Of a stretch of DNA of 64,000 nucleotides, positions 33,331 through 43,537 are shown piece after piece (positions within the stretch are counted from its first letter, which is position 1; each line of letters opens with the position of its first letter). A program made the translations under genes and the position numbers. Location: assembly GCF_019134595.1 (NCBI RefSeq), contig NZ_CP077770.1, forward strand, positions 1,632,001 through 1,696,000, written 5' to 3'. Under the pieces are notes generated by a model that searched no databases, was not told the origin of the DNA, and saw nothing but the letters and a program-made list of their open reading frames with translations. The DNA comes from Pseudoalteromonas shioyasakiensis (GTDB lineage Bacteria; Pseudomonadota; Gammaproteobacteria; Enterobacterales; Alteromonadaceae).

Positions 33331-34827
33331 ATGGAAACAAAAAAAATAACCAAGGTCGTGATTGCCGGTGGTGGCACAGCAGGGTGGATAACGGCTGCTT
33401 TACTTAATAAAGTGTTAGGCAAAGTGCTCGATATCACCTTGGTAGAGTCAGCAGAGATCGGCACTGTTGGTGTAGGCGAAGCGAGTATTCCACCTATTTT
33501 GCATCTAAATGGTGCGTTAGGCATTTCTGAAAAAGAATTTATTAAGGCTACTGGAGCCACGATTAAGCTTGGTATTGAGTTTGAAAATTGGCGCAGCCAA
33601 GGCCACAGCTATATGCATGCCTTTGGTGAGATAGGTAAGGATTTTCCGTTTTGTGAGTTTTATCATTTTTGGTTAAAAGCAAATCAAGCTAATAATGCGC
33701 CTGATTTTTGGGATTTTTCACTTAATTATCAAGCTGCCAAAGCGGATAAATTTGCTCACCTTAAGCACATTCCTAACACTCAGTTGGCGGGCTTACATTA
33801 TGCCTACCATTTTGATGCCACTCGATATGGCGAATTCTTAAAGGAATTAGCGCAATCACGGGGCGTAAAACGCATTGAAGGCAAAATTGAATCGGTAAAT
33901 CAATGCCATGAAAGCGGGTATATTCGCTCTTTGCTACTTAAAAGTGGCGAGCAAATAGACGGCGACTTATTTATTGATTGCACCGGTTTACGTGCTTTAT
34001 TGATAGAACAAACTCTTAATACTGGCTTTGAAGATTGGTCACATTGGTTACCATGTGATAGTGCAATTGCGGTGCAAAGTGAATCAGCTTCAGATGCAAT
34101 TCCTTATACACGTTCAATTGCAAGAGGCTCAGGCTGGCAGTGGCAAATACCATTACAGCATCGTGTAGGAAACGGCATTGTATATTCTTCTCGTTTCTTA
34201 TCAGACGAAGCGGCAAAGCAACAGCTTTTGGATAACTTACCGGCTAAACCACTGACAGAGCCACGCGTTATTAAATTTAAAACAGGCCGCCGTTTAAAGC
34301 AGTGGCATAAAAATGTGGTATCGGTTGGCTTATCAAGCGGATTTTTAGAGCCATTAGAATCGACCAGTATTCATTTAATTCAAAGTGCAGCCATTCGTTT
34401 AATTAAGTTTTTTCCTCATCAAGGTATTAAGCAATGCCTTGTGGATGAATTTAATCAACAAAGTAAAACAGAATTTGAGCGAATTCGTGACTTTATTATT
34501 CTTCATTACAAGCTTACTGAGCGTGAAGACAGTGCGTTTTGGCGTTTTTGTAAAGGCATGGATATTCCAAGCAGTCTTAAAAAGAAAATTGAGCTATTTA
34601 AAACCAGCGGCAAAATTGTCCGAGAAGACGATGAACTATTTGCCGAAGTTGCGTGGCAGCAAGTGATGATAGGGCAAGGGCTAATTGCAGAGGATCACCA
34701 TCCATTAACTGATGCGTTATCAGACGAGCAATTAAATGAGTTATTTAGCAATCTAAAAACCTTGATTAATAGCACTGTCGAGCAGCTGCCGACCCACAGT
34801 CAATTCTTAGAAAAAGTACAAAATTAA
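33331..34827 (+). CDS. Flavin-dependent tryptophan-halogenase-family protein in the starch locus
   Basis: A 498-residue FAD-binding protein with N-terminal GGGTAGW (dinucleotide fold, residues 13-19), GVGEASIPP, the catalytic lysine Lys79 in [13 protein letters not shown] at the same position as in PrnA, and the halogenase motif WxWxIP at W269-Q-W271-Q-I273-P274. The key halogenase elements are therefore intact. It has no signal peptide. Next to a TonB receptor and amylases, it belongs to the group of halogenase-like genes found in carbohydrate loci of Alteromonadales, Caulobacterales and Xanthomonadales, whose true substrate is unknown. The periplasmic amylase gene starts two bases after its stop, so the two are one unit. 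Family is certain; activity is not. Confidence 0.88.
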   Translation: METKKITKVVIAGGGTAGWITAALLNKVLGKVLDITLVESAEIGTVGVGEASIPPILHLNGALGISEKEFIKATGATIKLGIEFENWRSQGHSYMHAFGEIGKDFPFCEFYHFWLKANQANNAPDFWDFSLNYQAAKADKFAHLKHIPNTQLAGLHYAYHFDATRYGEFLKELAQSRGVKRIEGKIESVNQCHESGYIRSLLLKSGEQIDGDLFIDCTGLRALLIEQTLNTGFEDWSHWLPCDSAIAVQSESASDAIPYTRSIARGSGWQWQIPLQHRVGNGIVYSSRFLSDEAAKQQLLDNLPAKPLTEPRVIKFKTGRRLKQWHKNVVSVGLSSGFLEPLESTSIHLIQSAAIRLIKFFPHQGIKQCLVDEFNQQSKTEFERIRDFIILHYKLTEREDSAFWRFCKGMDIPSSLKKKIELFKTSGKIVREDDELFAEVAWQQVMIGQGLIAEDHHPLTDALSDEQLNELFSNLKTLINSTVEQLPTHSQFLEKVQN

Positions 34828-34829
34828 CT

Positions 34830-36680
34830 ATGAAAAAAACACAATCATTTTTAGCGCTAACGACCGCATTTACGCTTTTCAACTCGACAGCCAGTTTTGC
34901 TATTACCGCGTCACCAGAAAACTGGTGGGTGGGCATGCAAAATGACTCGTTACAAGTCATGCTTTACGATAACAATATTGCTAACAAAGCGTGGCAAATG
35001 ATGCCTTACAAAGGCGTTGAGTTTAAAGGGGTGACAACAACGAATAACCCTAATTACGCGTTTTTAGATTTAACCATCAGCGATAATGCAAAGGCGGGAA
35101 CACTAACCTTTAAAGCTAAAGATGGCACAGAATTTACTTACCCATTAAATACCCGTGATAAGCAAAGTGCCAATCGTCATGGCTTTACAAATAAAGACAC
35201 CCTTTATTTAATCAATCCTGATCGCTTTGTAAATGGTGACCCAAGCAATGACACCGTTGCAGGTATGCAGGAGGCTGCAAACCCAAGCTTTAAAGGTGGT
35301 CGACATGGTGGTGATATTCAAGGTGTTATTAATAGCTTAGATTATCTTGAGGACCTCGGCGTGACTCAACTTTGGTTAACACCTGTGCTTGAAAATAACA
35401 TGCCAAGTTATTCTTATCATGGTTATGCCATTACTGACTTTTACAAAGTTGATCCGCGTATGGGCAGTAATGCGCTTTATAAAACCTTATCTGTAGAGGC
35501 GAAAGAGCATGGTATCGGTTTAGTGATGGACATGGTACTTAACCACTTTGGTTCATCGCATCAGTGGATGAGTGACATGCCAACAGCTGATTGGGTTAAC
35601 TTTGATGGCAAGTTTGAAAACGGTAAAAATGCCACTAGTCACGCCAGACAAACAATCCAAGACCCTCATGCGAGCCAATACGACAAACGTCAATTTAATG
35701 ATGGTTGGTTTGTTGAGTCGATGCCTGATTTAAATCAGCGCCAGCCGTTACTATCAACGTACTTGATTCAAAATGCCATTTGGTGGATTGAATACGCCAA
35801 CTTAAGCGGCATTCGTGTTGATACCTATTCATACTCAGATAAAGCATTTTTAGCTGATTGGACTAAAGCGATTATGACCGAGTATCCAAACTTTAATATT
35901 GTCGGTGAGGAGTGGACAACTAACCCAGCGATTGCTTCTTATTGGCAGCGCGGCAAAGTAAATCAAGATGGTTATACCTCTGATTTACCAAGTGTGATGG
36001 ACTTTTCATTACAAGAAGCGCTGATCCAAGCACTTAACGAAGATGAAAGCTGGAATACTGGGTGGGTAAAAGTGTATCAATCGCTCGCGAATGACTTTTT
36101 ATATGCTGATACTGATAACATTTTAGTGTTTGCAGATAACCATGATATGAGCCGTGTTTACACTGAGCTGGGTCAAGACCTAGCAAAAACTAAATTAGCC
36201 ATGACACTGCTGTTAACAACTCGCGGTATTCCACAAATCTATTACGGTACAGAGCTGCTGCTCGATAACACGCCTAGTAATGATCACGGTGATATTCGTA
36301 TTGACTTCCCAGGTGGTTTTAAAGGCCAAAAAGCGAATGCCTTCACAGGTAAGGGGCTTTCAGCTGATCAGCAAGAGATGTTAGCTAGCATGAAAAAACT
36401 GCTTAAGCTGCGCCAAGAAAAACCAGCACTGAGCGAAGGCCGTTTAATGCATTTTTCACCAAAACAAGGCGTTTACAGCTATGTGAGAGAGCACAATGGC
36501 CAAACTGTATTGGTTATTCTTAACAAAAACCAACAAGCCATTGATTGGGATTTAAGCTACATGCAAGAAGTGCTGAAAGGCAATAATAAAGGACGTGATT
36601 TAATCAGCGAAAAACGCGTTGATCTTGCGGCGCCAATCCGCTTAAAAGCTATGCAAGCACGCTTAATCGAGCTTGAATAA
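34830..36680 (+). CDS. Periplasmic alpha-amylase/neopullulanase-type enzyme (GH13)
   Basis: A 616-residue secreted GH13 enzyme. The signal peptide (about 24 residues, ending ASFA) is followed by an N-terminal beta-sandwich domain of the cyclomaltodextrinase/neopullulanase type (ENWWVGMQND start), then the TIM barrel. Catalytic residues are Asp331 (GIRVDTYSYSD), Glu360 (IVGEEW) and Asp439 (DNHDMSR). A C-terminal beta domain follows. It should cut imported maltodextrins in the periplasm, as SusA does in Bacteroides. The start codon is two bases after the halogenase stop. Confidence 0.9.
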   Translation: MKKTQSFLALTTAFTLFNSTASFAITASPENWWVGMQNDSLQVMLYDNNIANKAWQMMPYKGVEFKGVTTTNNPNYAFLDLTISDNAKAGTLTFKAKDGTEFTYPLNTRDKQSANRHGFTNKDTLYLINPDRFVNGDPSNDTVAGMQEAANPSFKGGRHGGDIQGVINSLDYLEDLGVTQLWLTPVLENNMPSYSYHGYAITDFYKVDPRMGSNALYKTLSVEAKEHGIGLVMDMVLNHFGSSHQWMSDMPTADWVNFDGKFENGKNATSHARQTIQDPHASQYDKRQFNDGWFVESMPDLNQRQPLLSTYLIQNAIWWIEYANLSGIRVDTYSYSDKAFLADWTKAIMTEYPNFNIVGEEWTTNPAIASYWQRGKVNQDGYTSDLPSVMDFSLQEALIQALNEDESWNTGWVKVYQSLANDFLYADTDNILVFADNHDMSRVYTELGQDLAKTKLAMTLLLTTRGIPQIYYGTELLLDNTPSNDHGDIRIDFPGGFKGQKANAFTGKGLSADQQEMLASMKKLLKLRQEKPALSEGRLMHFSPKQGVYSYVREHNGQTVLVILNKNQQAIDWDLSYMQEVLKGNNKGRDLISEKRVDLAAPIRLKAMQARLIELE

Positions 36681-36695
36681 TTGCAACTAATAGGC

Positions 36696-36709
36696 TGAAT
36701 ACGTATGCA
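36696..36709. promoter_or_regulatory. LacI-type operator, starch regulon, site 3
   Basis: TGAATACGTATGCA, identical to site 2, with a half-site CCGTATGCA at 36718-36726. It lies 16 bases after the first amylase stop and 63 before the second amylase start. A possible promoter is TTGCAA at 36681 and TATGCA at 36704, spaced by 17 bases and overlapping the operator. Confidence 0.75.
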
Positions 36710-36771
36710 TTTACTGTCCGTATGCAGCCCTTAACATTAGTATGAACTGATATTTACAGAAAAATGAAGTA

Positions 36772-38649
36772 ATGATGACAACATACAAACTAACTGCGTT
36801 AGTAGTGGCTTCGGTTTTAGGTTTAACTGCCTGTGGTAACGATGCGCCAGTACAGCAGAACACGCAACAGCAGCAATCAGAATCTAGCCAAGCAGCTATC
36901 TCTAAGCCTGTGGTATACCAAGTATTCACTCGATTATTTGGTAACACTAACACCACCAATAAACCGTGGGGCACATTAGAAGAAAATGGAGTAGGTAAAT
37001 TTGCTGATTTTAATGATGCTGCATTACAAGGTATTAAAGAGCTAGGTACAACACATGTTTGGTACACTGGTGTACCACGTCATGCTTTAGTAACTGATTA
37101 TACCGAATACGGTTTGTCACAAGATGACCCTGATGTTGTAAAAGGCCGTGCAGGCTCACCTTATGCAGTGAAAGACTATTACGATGTTAATCCTGATTTA
37201 GCAATTAACCCTGAGCGCCGCTTAGAAGAGTTTGTTGAGCTAATCAATCGTACTCATGAGCACGGTATGAAAGTTGTTATTGATATTGTGCCAAACCACG
37301 TAGCGCGGAATTACGAGTCAGTCGCCAAGCCTGAAGGCGTAAAAGATTTTGGTGCTGAAGATGACACGACGAAAACCTATGCTCGCGATAATAATTTTTA
37401 TTATGTAACAGGGCAGTCATTTCAAGTGCCAACAAGCGATAACTACCAAGTGTTAGGTGGTAACCTGCATCCTCTTGCTGATAATCAGTTTGCTGAAACC
37501 CCAGCAAAGTGGACGGGTAATGGGGCACGTGCCGCTAAACCTGACATTAATGATTGGTACGAAACAGTTAAAATCAATTACGGTGTGAAACCAGATGGTA
37601 GCTACGACTTCCCAACACTACCAGCTGATTACGCAGATAAAGATTACCGTGCGCACTATGCCTTTTGGCAAGATAAAGATCTACCAAATAGCTGGTATAA
37701 ATTCCGCGATATCGCGCTTTATTGGTTAGATAAAGGTGTTGATGGTTTCCGTTATGATATGGCCGAGATGGTGCCTGTTGAGTTTTGGAGCTTTTTAAAT
37801 TCATCAATCAAGATGCAAAAAAGCGATGCCTTTATTTTGGCTGAGGTATATAACCCAACGCTTTATCGCCCTTATATCCAGCAAGGTAAAATGGATTACC
37901 TTTACGACAAAGTCGGTTTTTACGACACGGTTAAAGCTGTGATGCAAGGCAAGCAATCAGCGGATACTATTTTCGATATTCAAAGCCAAGTGGCGGATAT
38001 CGAAGAGCATATGCTGCACTTTTTAGAAAATCATGATGAACAACGCATTGCTAGCCCAGATTTCGCGGGTAGCAGTGAAAAAGGTAAGCCAGCGATGGTG
38101 GTATCTACCCTGATGACACGCTCACCAACCTTACTTTATTTTGGTCAGGCTGTCGGTGAAGATGGCTCTGAGGACGGTGGTTTTGGCGACCCAACACGTA
38201 CCAGTATTTTCGATTATATGGGTGTGCCTGCGCATCAAGCGTGGATGAATAATGGTAAATTCGATGGCGGTGCGCTTTCAAAGCAGCAAGCTGATCTTCG
38301 CGCTTACTACACGAAGTTAATGTCGTTAAACACACTTCCTGCCATTGTTGGTGGTGACATGCAAGCGGTTGAACTGACAGGCTCAGAGCAAGTCATTGCG
38401 TTCACACGTAAGCTAGGTCAACAACTAGTGCTTGTAGTAAGTAACTTTTCAGAGAACCCGCAAAATGTTGAGCTAACACTTAACCAAACGTTGTTACCTA
38501 AGCTTAACCACAGCGGTTTAACGTTAACTGATAACCTAGAAAATCATGCCGACATTGTGATTCCTGACGCATCTACGAAGGCGCCAATTCAATTACAACT
38601 GAACGGCTTAAGCAGTGCAGTATTTACCTTAAAGGCTGACTATGAATAA
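36772..38649 (+). CDS. GH13 alpha-amylase lipoprotein
   Basis: A 625-residue GH13 enzyme with a lipoprotein signal (lipobox LGLTA-C21 followed by GND). The residue after Cys is Gly, so by the usual Lol rule it should go to the outer membrane. After a Gln/Ser-rich linker comes the barrel with VVYQVFTRLFG, the calcium-site VIDIVPNHVAR, and Asp329 (DGFRYDMAEM), Glu358 (LAEVYN) and Asp422 (LENHDEQR). Two adjacent ATG codons start the frame; the second at 36775 is equally possible. It overlaps the MFS permease gene by eight bases. Likely job: trimming starch or long maltodextrins at the cell envelope. Confidence 0.9.
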   Translation: MMTTYKLTALVVASVLGLTACGNDAPVQQNTQQQQSESSQAAISKPVVYQVFTRLFGNTNTTNKPWGTLEENGVGKFADFNDAALQGIKELGTTHVWYTGVPRHALVTDYTEYGLSQDDPDVVKGRAGSPYAVKDYYDVNPDLAINPERRLEEFVELINRTHEHGMKVVIDIVPNHVARNYESVAKPEGVKDFGAEDDTTKTYARDNNFYYVTGQSFQVPTSDNYQVLGGNLHPLADNQFAETPAKWTGNGARAAKPDINDWYETVKINYGVKPDGSYDFPTLPADYADKDYRAHYAFWQDKDLPNSWYKFRDIALYWLDKGVDGFRYDMAEMVPVEFWSFLNSSIKMQKSDAFILAEVYNPTLYRPYIQQGKMDYLYDKVGFYDTVKAVMQGKQSADTIFDIQSQVADIEEHMLHFLENHDEQRIASPDFAGSSEKGKPAMVVSTLMTRSPTLLYFGQAVGEDGSEDGGFGDPTRTSIFDYMGVPAHQAWMNNGKFDGGALSKQQADLRAYYTKLMSLNTLPAIVGGDMQAVELTGSEQVIAFTRKLGQQLVLVVSNFSENPQNVELTLNQTLLPKLNHSGLTLTDNLENHADIVIPDASTKAPIQLQLNGLSSAVFTLKADYE

Positions 38650-40126
38650 TAACAAACCAACGCTAAGCTTTTGGCAAATATGGAATATGTGTTTTGGATT
38701 CCTTGGAATCCAATTTGGCTTTGCATTACAAAACGGTAATGTAAGCCGTATTTTTCAAACATTAGGTGCCAATGTTGATGATATTCCTATTCTTTGGGTT
38801 GCAGCGCCACTCACAGGTCTTATCGTACAACCTATTATTGGTTATTGGAGTGATAAAACATGGAATAAGTTAGGTCGTCGTCGTCCGTTCTTTTTCTATG
38901 GGGCTATTTTAACGACGTTATCGTTATTCATTATGCCTAACTCACCAAGCCTGTGGATTGCGGCGGGTATGTTATGGATCATGGATGCGTCAATTAACGT
39001 GACTATGGAGCCATTCCGTGCCCTTGTCAGTGATAACCTGCCTAAAAAACAACGTGCAACTGGTTATGCAATGCAGAGCTTCTTCATTGGTATCGGTGCG
39101 GTTGTCGCGTCTGCATTACCTTGGATGATGACTAACTGGTTTGATATTGCCAATACAGCACCTGCAGGGCAAATTCCAGATTCTGTAAAATTCTCGTTTT
39201 ACTTTGGCGCAGTAGTTTTAATTATTGCTGTGTTTTGGACCGTATTTACTACTAAAGAATATTCACCAGAAGAACTTGAAAGCTTTCACGAACAAGAGCA
39301 AAGCGATGACTCGGGCGAGGTTCAAAGTGATGTAAACTTTAACAAAGGCGCTGCAATCTTTACGGTTCTTGGTCTTGTGGTACTTGGTGTTGTTACGGGG
39401 TTATCGCTTGAAAAAGAGCTTTATTTACTTGCTGGTGGTTTGATTAGCTTTGGTGTTATTCAATTTATTGCTGGTGCTTTAAAGGCTAAAAACGCAACCA
39501 GTGGTGGCTTTTATCAGGTTGTGAATGATGTATTCACTATGCCAGAAACGATGAAACAATTGGCTTGGGTACAATTTTTTAGCTGGTTCTCATTATTTGC
39601 AATGTGGATTTACACCACATCGGCAGTAACTAGCTTCCACTACGGCAGCAGTGATACAAGCTCTCTTGCCTACAATAACGGTGCGGATTGGGTTGGTGTA
39701 TTGTTTGCCGCTTACAATGGTTTTGCTGCCATTGCAGCACTGTGTATTCCGGTTATCGTTAAAAAAGTAGGGCTAAAAATGGCTCACGCTATCAACCTAG
39801 TGCTAGGTGCATTGGGTCTGGTCAGCTTCATTATTATCAAAGATCCAAGTTTACTGATCTGGCCAATGATTGGAGTAGGGTTTGCTTGGGCGTCAATTCT
39901 ATCTTTACCATACGCAATGTTAAGTACCTCAGTACCAAGTAAAAAAATGGGTGTGTACATGGGTATCTTTAACTTCTTTATTGTTATTCCGCAGCTTTTA
40001 GCGGCAAGCGTATTAGGCCTAATTTTACGTCACTTTTTTGATAATCAACCGATTTATGCGTTAGTGCTAGGTGCAGTGTCATTCGTACTAGCAGCGGTCG
40101 CTGTACTGCGCGTTAAGCAACAATAA
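38642..40126 (+). CDS. MFS sugar permease of the GPH/SLC45-like type (probable maltose/maltodextrin importer)
   Basis: A 494-residue inner-membrane transporter with about 12 hydrophobic helices. The N-terminus FWQIWNMCFGFLGIQFGFALQNGNVSRIFQTLGA and the loop motif LGRRRPFFF between helices 2 and 3 resemble sucrose/maltose proton symporters. A central charged loop (about residues 205-240) divides the two halves. Start overlaps the preceding amylase gene by eight bases, so translation is coupled. It would carry malto-oligosaccharides or maltose released in the periplasm into the cytoplasm, where the divergent alpha-glucosidase acts. Glucose made by the adjacent glucoamylase may need another importer. 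Substrate is inferred from context. Confidence 0.88.
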   Translation: MNNNKPTLSFWQIWNMCFGFLGIQFGFALQNGNVSRIFQTLGANVDDIPILWVAAPLTGLIVQPIIGYWSDKTWNKLGRRRPFFFYGAILTTLSLFIMPNSPSLWIAAGMLWIMDASINVTMEPFRALVSDNLPKKQRATGYAMQSFFIGIGAVVASALPWMMTNWFDIANTAPAGQIPDSVKFSFYFGAVVLIIAVFWTVFTTKEYSPEELESFHEQEQSDDSGEVQSDVNFNKGAAIFTVLGLVVLGVVTGLSLEKELYLLAGGLISFGVIQFIAGALKAKNATSGGFYQVVNDVFTMPETMKQLAWVQFFSWFSLFAMWIYTTSAVTSFHYGSSDTSSLAYNNGADWVGVLFAAYNGFAAIAALCIPVIVKKVGLKMAHAINLVLGALGLVSFIIIKDPSLLIWPMIGVGFAWASILSLPYAMLSTSVPSKKMGVYMGIFNFFIVIPQLLAASVLGLILRHFFDNQPIYALVLGAVSFVLAAVAVLRVKQQ

Positions 40127-40138
40127 TAAGGACACACC

Positions 40139-42538
40139 ATGAAAAAATTTAATCTCATTACAGCAAGCTTGTTAGCGTTAGGTTTAACAGCTTGTAGTTC
40201 AGAGCAATCAGTTAATACAGCAGTTGAGCAGGTGTCTGCGCCAGGAGCACCGGGTGTTGAGCCTTTTTGGGCATACTCTGGTAAAACAGGTATTGGTACA
40301 TCTTACGAGCAATACCAAGACGGCCACTATAGCGACGCAGCTGCTACTGGCAAAGTATCAAAAGTTTGGTTTTCAATCGCGAAAGGCATGATCACCGAAA
40401 CCATGTTTGGTTTAATTCACCAAGCACAAATCAAAGATATGCAGTTTGTTGTAGTTGGTAAAGACTTTACCGTTACAGAGAACGATGATCTCGATGTAAG
40501 CATTGATTATTTATACAAAGACGACGCAGGGCGCCCATTATCGCTTGCTTACAAAGTAGTAAGTAAAGATAAGCAAGGTCGTTTCACCTTAGAAAAACAT
40601 ATTTTTACAGATCCAAACGGCCAAACATTGTTTGTTCGTAGCGTGTTTAATACTGACCTTGAAGGTGTAAAAGCCTACGTTAATGTGAATCCTTACATTG
40701 ATAATAACGGTTTAGATGACTTTGCAAAAGTGACTGATGAGGGTCTAGTTGCTTGGCAAGATGATAGCTTTTTATCTTTACAAGCCGCTCAACCATTTAA
40801 AAAGGCAAGCGTTGGCTTTACCGGTGTAAGTGATGGCTTAAAAGAGTTAAAAGCATCGCAATCATTATCAACGACTTACCAAAGTACTGGTGATAAGTCG
40901 GGTAATGTGAGCTTACTTGCAGAGCTTGGTGAAGTATCAAAAAACACCACTTTTGATTTAGCTTTAAGCTTTGGTAACTCTGAAGCTGCAAGCTTAAAAG
41001 AAGGTCAAGCAAGTTTAAACCAAGGCTACCAAAAAGTACTTGCTGCATATAACGGTGAGGGTGCTGCAATTGGTTGGCAAGACTACTTAACGAGCCTTGA
41101 ACCTTTGAGCACATTAACTAACAGCACCGCAGATAATGGTAAGTTGCTTTATACCAGCGCCATGGTGTTAAAAGCGCAAGAAGATAAAACTCATGCTGGT
41201 GCTTTAATTGCGTCACTGTCTAACCCTTGGGGTGAAACAGTATCAGCCAAAACAGGTTCTACCGGTTATAAAGCGGTTTGGGTACGTGATTTCTATCAAG
41301 TAGCAATGGCATTTATGGCCATGGGTGATACACGCACTGCTAAAACGGCGTTTGAATATTTAGAAAAAGTACAAGTAACAGATAACACACCAGGCAATGG
41401 TGGTGACACGGGTTGGTTCTTACAAAAGACTCACGTTGATGGTGAGCTTGAGTGGGTAGGTGTTCAGCTTGACCAAACAGCAATGCCAATTATGTTAGCG
41501 TGGAAACTACATCAAGCTGACGTACTTAGCGATCAAGAGCTGACAGATTGGTATGGCAAAATGTTAAAACCAGCTGCTGATTTCTTAGTTGATGGTGGCC
41601 TTGCGAAAATTCTTTGGAACGACACACAAATTACACCGCCAGCAACGCAACAAGAGCGTTGGGAAGAACAAAATGGTTTCTCTCCATCAACAACTGCAGC
41701 GGTTGTTGCAGGCCTTGTGACAGCTGCTGATATTGCTAAAAAAGCAGGTGACACTAAAAATGCAGAGCGTTACATATCAACGGCTAAAACCTACAACAGT
41801 GAAATTGAAAGCACCATGTTTACGACTAAAGGTAACCTTAAGTCTGAAAACAGCGATGGTGAATATTTCATTCGTATCGGTCAAGACAAAGATCCAAACT
41901 CATCAACCACACTTAATGCTAATAACGGGCGTGAAGGCTTTGATAAAAAGCAAATCCTTGATGGTGGTTTCTTAGAGCTTGTACGTTATGGTGTTCGTGA
42001 TGCACTTGCTGCAAGCATTGTAAAAACATTACCAGAATACGATGACGAAACCTTAGTCGATAATCTGCAAGTGCGTTACACCTTTAATTTTGCTGATGGC
42101 TCGGGTTCATTCCCAGGCTACCGCCGCTATGGTAACGATGGTTACGGTGAAGATGAAGTGACAGGTAACAACTATGCCGAAGGTGGCAATAACACCCCTG
42201 GTCAACGTGGTCGTGTATGGCCGTTTTTCACAGGTGAACGCGGTCACTATGAAATCGCTGCAGCAAACGCAACTAATAGCCTTGATGCGATGAAGCAACA
42301 AGCGATTAAAGACACCTATGTAAAAGGTATGGAAGCATTTGCCAATGAAGGCATGATGTTACCTGAACAAGTTTGGGATGGCGTAGGCAATAATAAAGCA
42401 GGCTATCAGTTAGGTGAGGGTACAAACTCAGCCACACCACTGGCTTGGACTCACGCTGAATACATTAAGTTACTCCGCTCAGTGAGTGATAAACATGTAT
42501 GGGATCATTACCCAGTGGTTGAAAAAGCCCTCAAGTAA
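40139..42538 (+). CDS. Glucoamylase lipoprotein (GH15)
   Basis: A 799-residue exo-acting glucan 1,4-alpha-glucosidase that releases glucose from chain ends. Lipobox LGLTA-C19 then SSEQ marks an envelope lipoprotein. An N-terminal beta-sandwich domain of the glucodextranase type (SGKTGIGTSYEQY start) precedes the alpha6/alpha6 barrel with VWVRDFYQVAMAF, DGELEWVGVQLDQTAMP (general acid region), FPGYRRYGNDGYGEDE and the conserved end TPLAWTHAEYIKLLRSV. The length and domain order fit bacterial GH15 enzymes. It is the last gene of the operon starting at 36772 and is followed by a terminator. Confidence 0.92.
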   Translation: MKKFNLITASLLALGLTACSSEQSVNTAVEQVSAPGAPGVEPFWAYSGKTGIGTSYEQYQDGHYSDAAATGKVSKVWFSIAKGMITETMFGLIHQAQIKDMQFVVVGKDFTVTENDDLDVSIDYLYKDDAGRPLSLAYKVVSKDKQGRFTLEKHIFTDPNGQTLFVRSVFNTDLEGVKAYVNVNPYIDNNGLDDFAKVTDEGLVAWQDDSFLSLQAAQPFKKASVGFTGVSDGLKELKASQSLSTTYQSTGDKSGNVSLLAELGEVSKNTTFDLALSFGNSEAASLKEGQASLNQGYQKVLAAYNGEGAAIGWQDYLTSLEPLSTLTNSTADNGKLLYTSAMVLKAQEDKTHAGALIASLSNPWGETVSAKTGSTGYKAVWVRDFYQVAMAFMAMGDTRTAKTAFEYLEKVQVTDNTPGNGGDTGWFLQKTHVDGELEWVGVQLDQTAMPIMLAWKLHQADVLSDQELTDWYGKMLKPAADFLVDGGLAKILWNDTQITPPATQQERWEEQNGFSPSTTAAVVAGLVTAADIAKKAGDTKNAERYISTAKTYNSEIESTMFTTKGNLKSENSDGEYFIRIGQDKDPNSSTTLNANNGREGFDKKQILDGGFLELVRYGVRDALAASIVKTLPEYDDETLVDNLQVRYTFNFADGSGSFPGYRRYGNDGYGEDEVTGNNYAEGGNNTPGQRGRVWPFFTGERGHYEIAAANATNSLDAMKQQAIKDTYVKGMEAFANEGMMLPEQVWDGVGNNKAGYQLGEGTNSATPLAWTHAEYIKLLRSVSDKHVWDHYPVVEKALK

Positions 42539-42550
42539 TACCTTATTAAT

Positions 42551-42576
42551 AAGCCGCAATTCATTTGCGGCTTTTT
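42551..42576 (+). terminator. Terminator of the amylase-permease-glucoamylase operon
   Basis: Stem AAGCCGCAA (42551-42559) with TTGCGGCTT (42565-42573) followed by T residues. Confidence 0.82.
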
Positions 42577-42598
42577 AGTTTAAATTTGAGTAGACATT

Positions 42599-43537
42599 AT
42601 GTTTAAGAAATTAATTTGTTTAACCTTGATGCTATTTTCAGGTGTCACTTTTGCAAATGTGATAATCCCTGAGGTGTCAGAAGGGCATCTTGATGTTAAG
42701 AAAAACTTTAGTTCAAAGTATGTTGAGAGCCGTTTTTTAAATATCTGGTTACCACCAGGTTATAGCAACACACGTAAGTATGATGTTTTATATATGCATG
42801 ATGGTCGAATGTTGTTTGATGCCAAAACAACATGGAATAAACAAGAGTGGCAAGTTGATGAAGTTGCCGCTAAGTTAATTCAAAGCGGTAAAGTTAAGCC
42901 ATTTATAGTTGTTGGCATTCCAAATGCGCTAGAAAATCGTCATAGTGAGTATTTTCCACAAAAAGTATTTGAAAGTTTAGCAAAGCAAAAACAAGCAAAT
43001 TTATATGAGTTAGAGAGGTATCCAGGGCAAAAGCTGTTTTACTCTAAGGTATATTCAGATAACTATGCTCGCTTTGTCGTTGAAGAAGTCATTCCTTTTA
43101 TTGAGAAAAACTATTCAGTAAATAAAGGTTTTGAGCACCGGTATATTGCAGGATCAAGCATGGGAGGGCTTATTTCTTGGTATACACTACTTCAATATCC
43201 TAATGAGTTTGCTGGTGCAATTTGTATGTCTACGCATTGGCCAGGAATTTTTACCTATGACGAACAAGTATTTACTGCTTTCAAGCAGTATATTTCTGAC
43301 AATATTGGCAAATTAACAACACAAAAAGTTTACTTCGATTATGGAGACGGCACATTAGACTCAATGTATCCTGATCTTCAAAAACAAATTGATAATGTAT
43401 TTATGCAACACGGTTATCCAGCTTCGTTATGGCAGAGTCAATATTTCCCAGGTGCGACGCATGCAGAAGTTGATTGGGCTAAGCGATTGCAAATCCCACT
43501 TGAGTTTATGTTCAGAGCAAACGCGCAAGCACTGTAA
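42599..43537 (+). CDS. Secreted esterase-D-like alpha/beta hydrolase
   Basis: A 312-residue protein with a signal peptide (about 19 residues, ending TFA-N). It belongs to the putative esterase family that includes enterochelin esterase Fes/IroE and bacterial feruloyl esterases. The fold is shown by NIWLPPGYSN, VLYMHDGRMLFD, the nucleophile elbow GSSMGG with Ser187 and a C-terminal His288 in GATHAEVDWAKR; the acid residue is probably an Asp near YFDYGDG. It starts 22 bases after the terminator of the starch operon and has no starch operator of its own. It may remove ester groups from polysaccharides; the true substrate is unknown. Confidence 0.75.
   Translation: MFKKLICLTLMLFSGVTFANVIIPEVSEGHLDVKKNFSSKYVESRFLNIWLPPGYSNTRKYDVLYMHDGRMLFDAKTTWNKQEWQVDEVAAKLIQSGKVKPFIVVGIPNALENRHSEYFPQKVFESLAKQKQANLYELERYPGQKLFYSKVYSDNYARFVVEEVIPFIEKNYSVNKGFEHRYIAGSSMGGLISWYTLLQYPNEFAGAICMSTHWPGIFTYDEQVFTAFKQYISDNIGKLTTQKVYFDYGDGTLDSMYPDLQKQIDNVFMQHGYPASLWQSQYFPGATHAEVDWAKRLQIPLEFMFRANAQAL

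Noticed and set aside
33331..34827. Natural product (halogenated metabolite) cluster
   Set aside because: No NRPS, PKS, tailoring or transport genes around; context is carbohydrate use.
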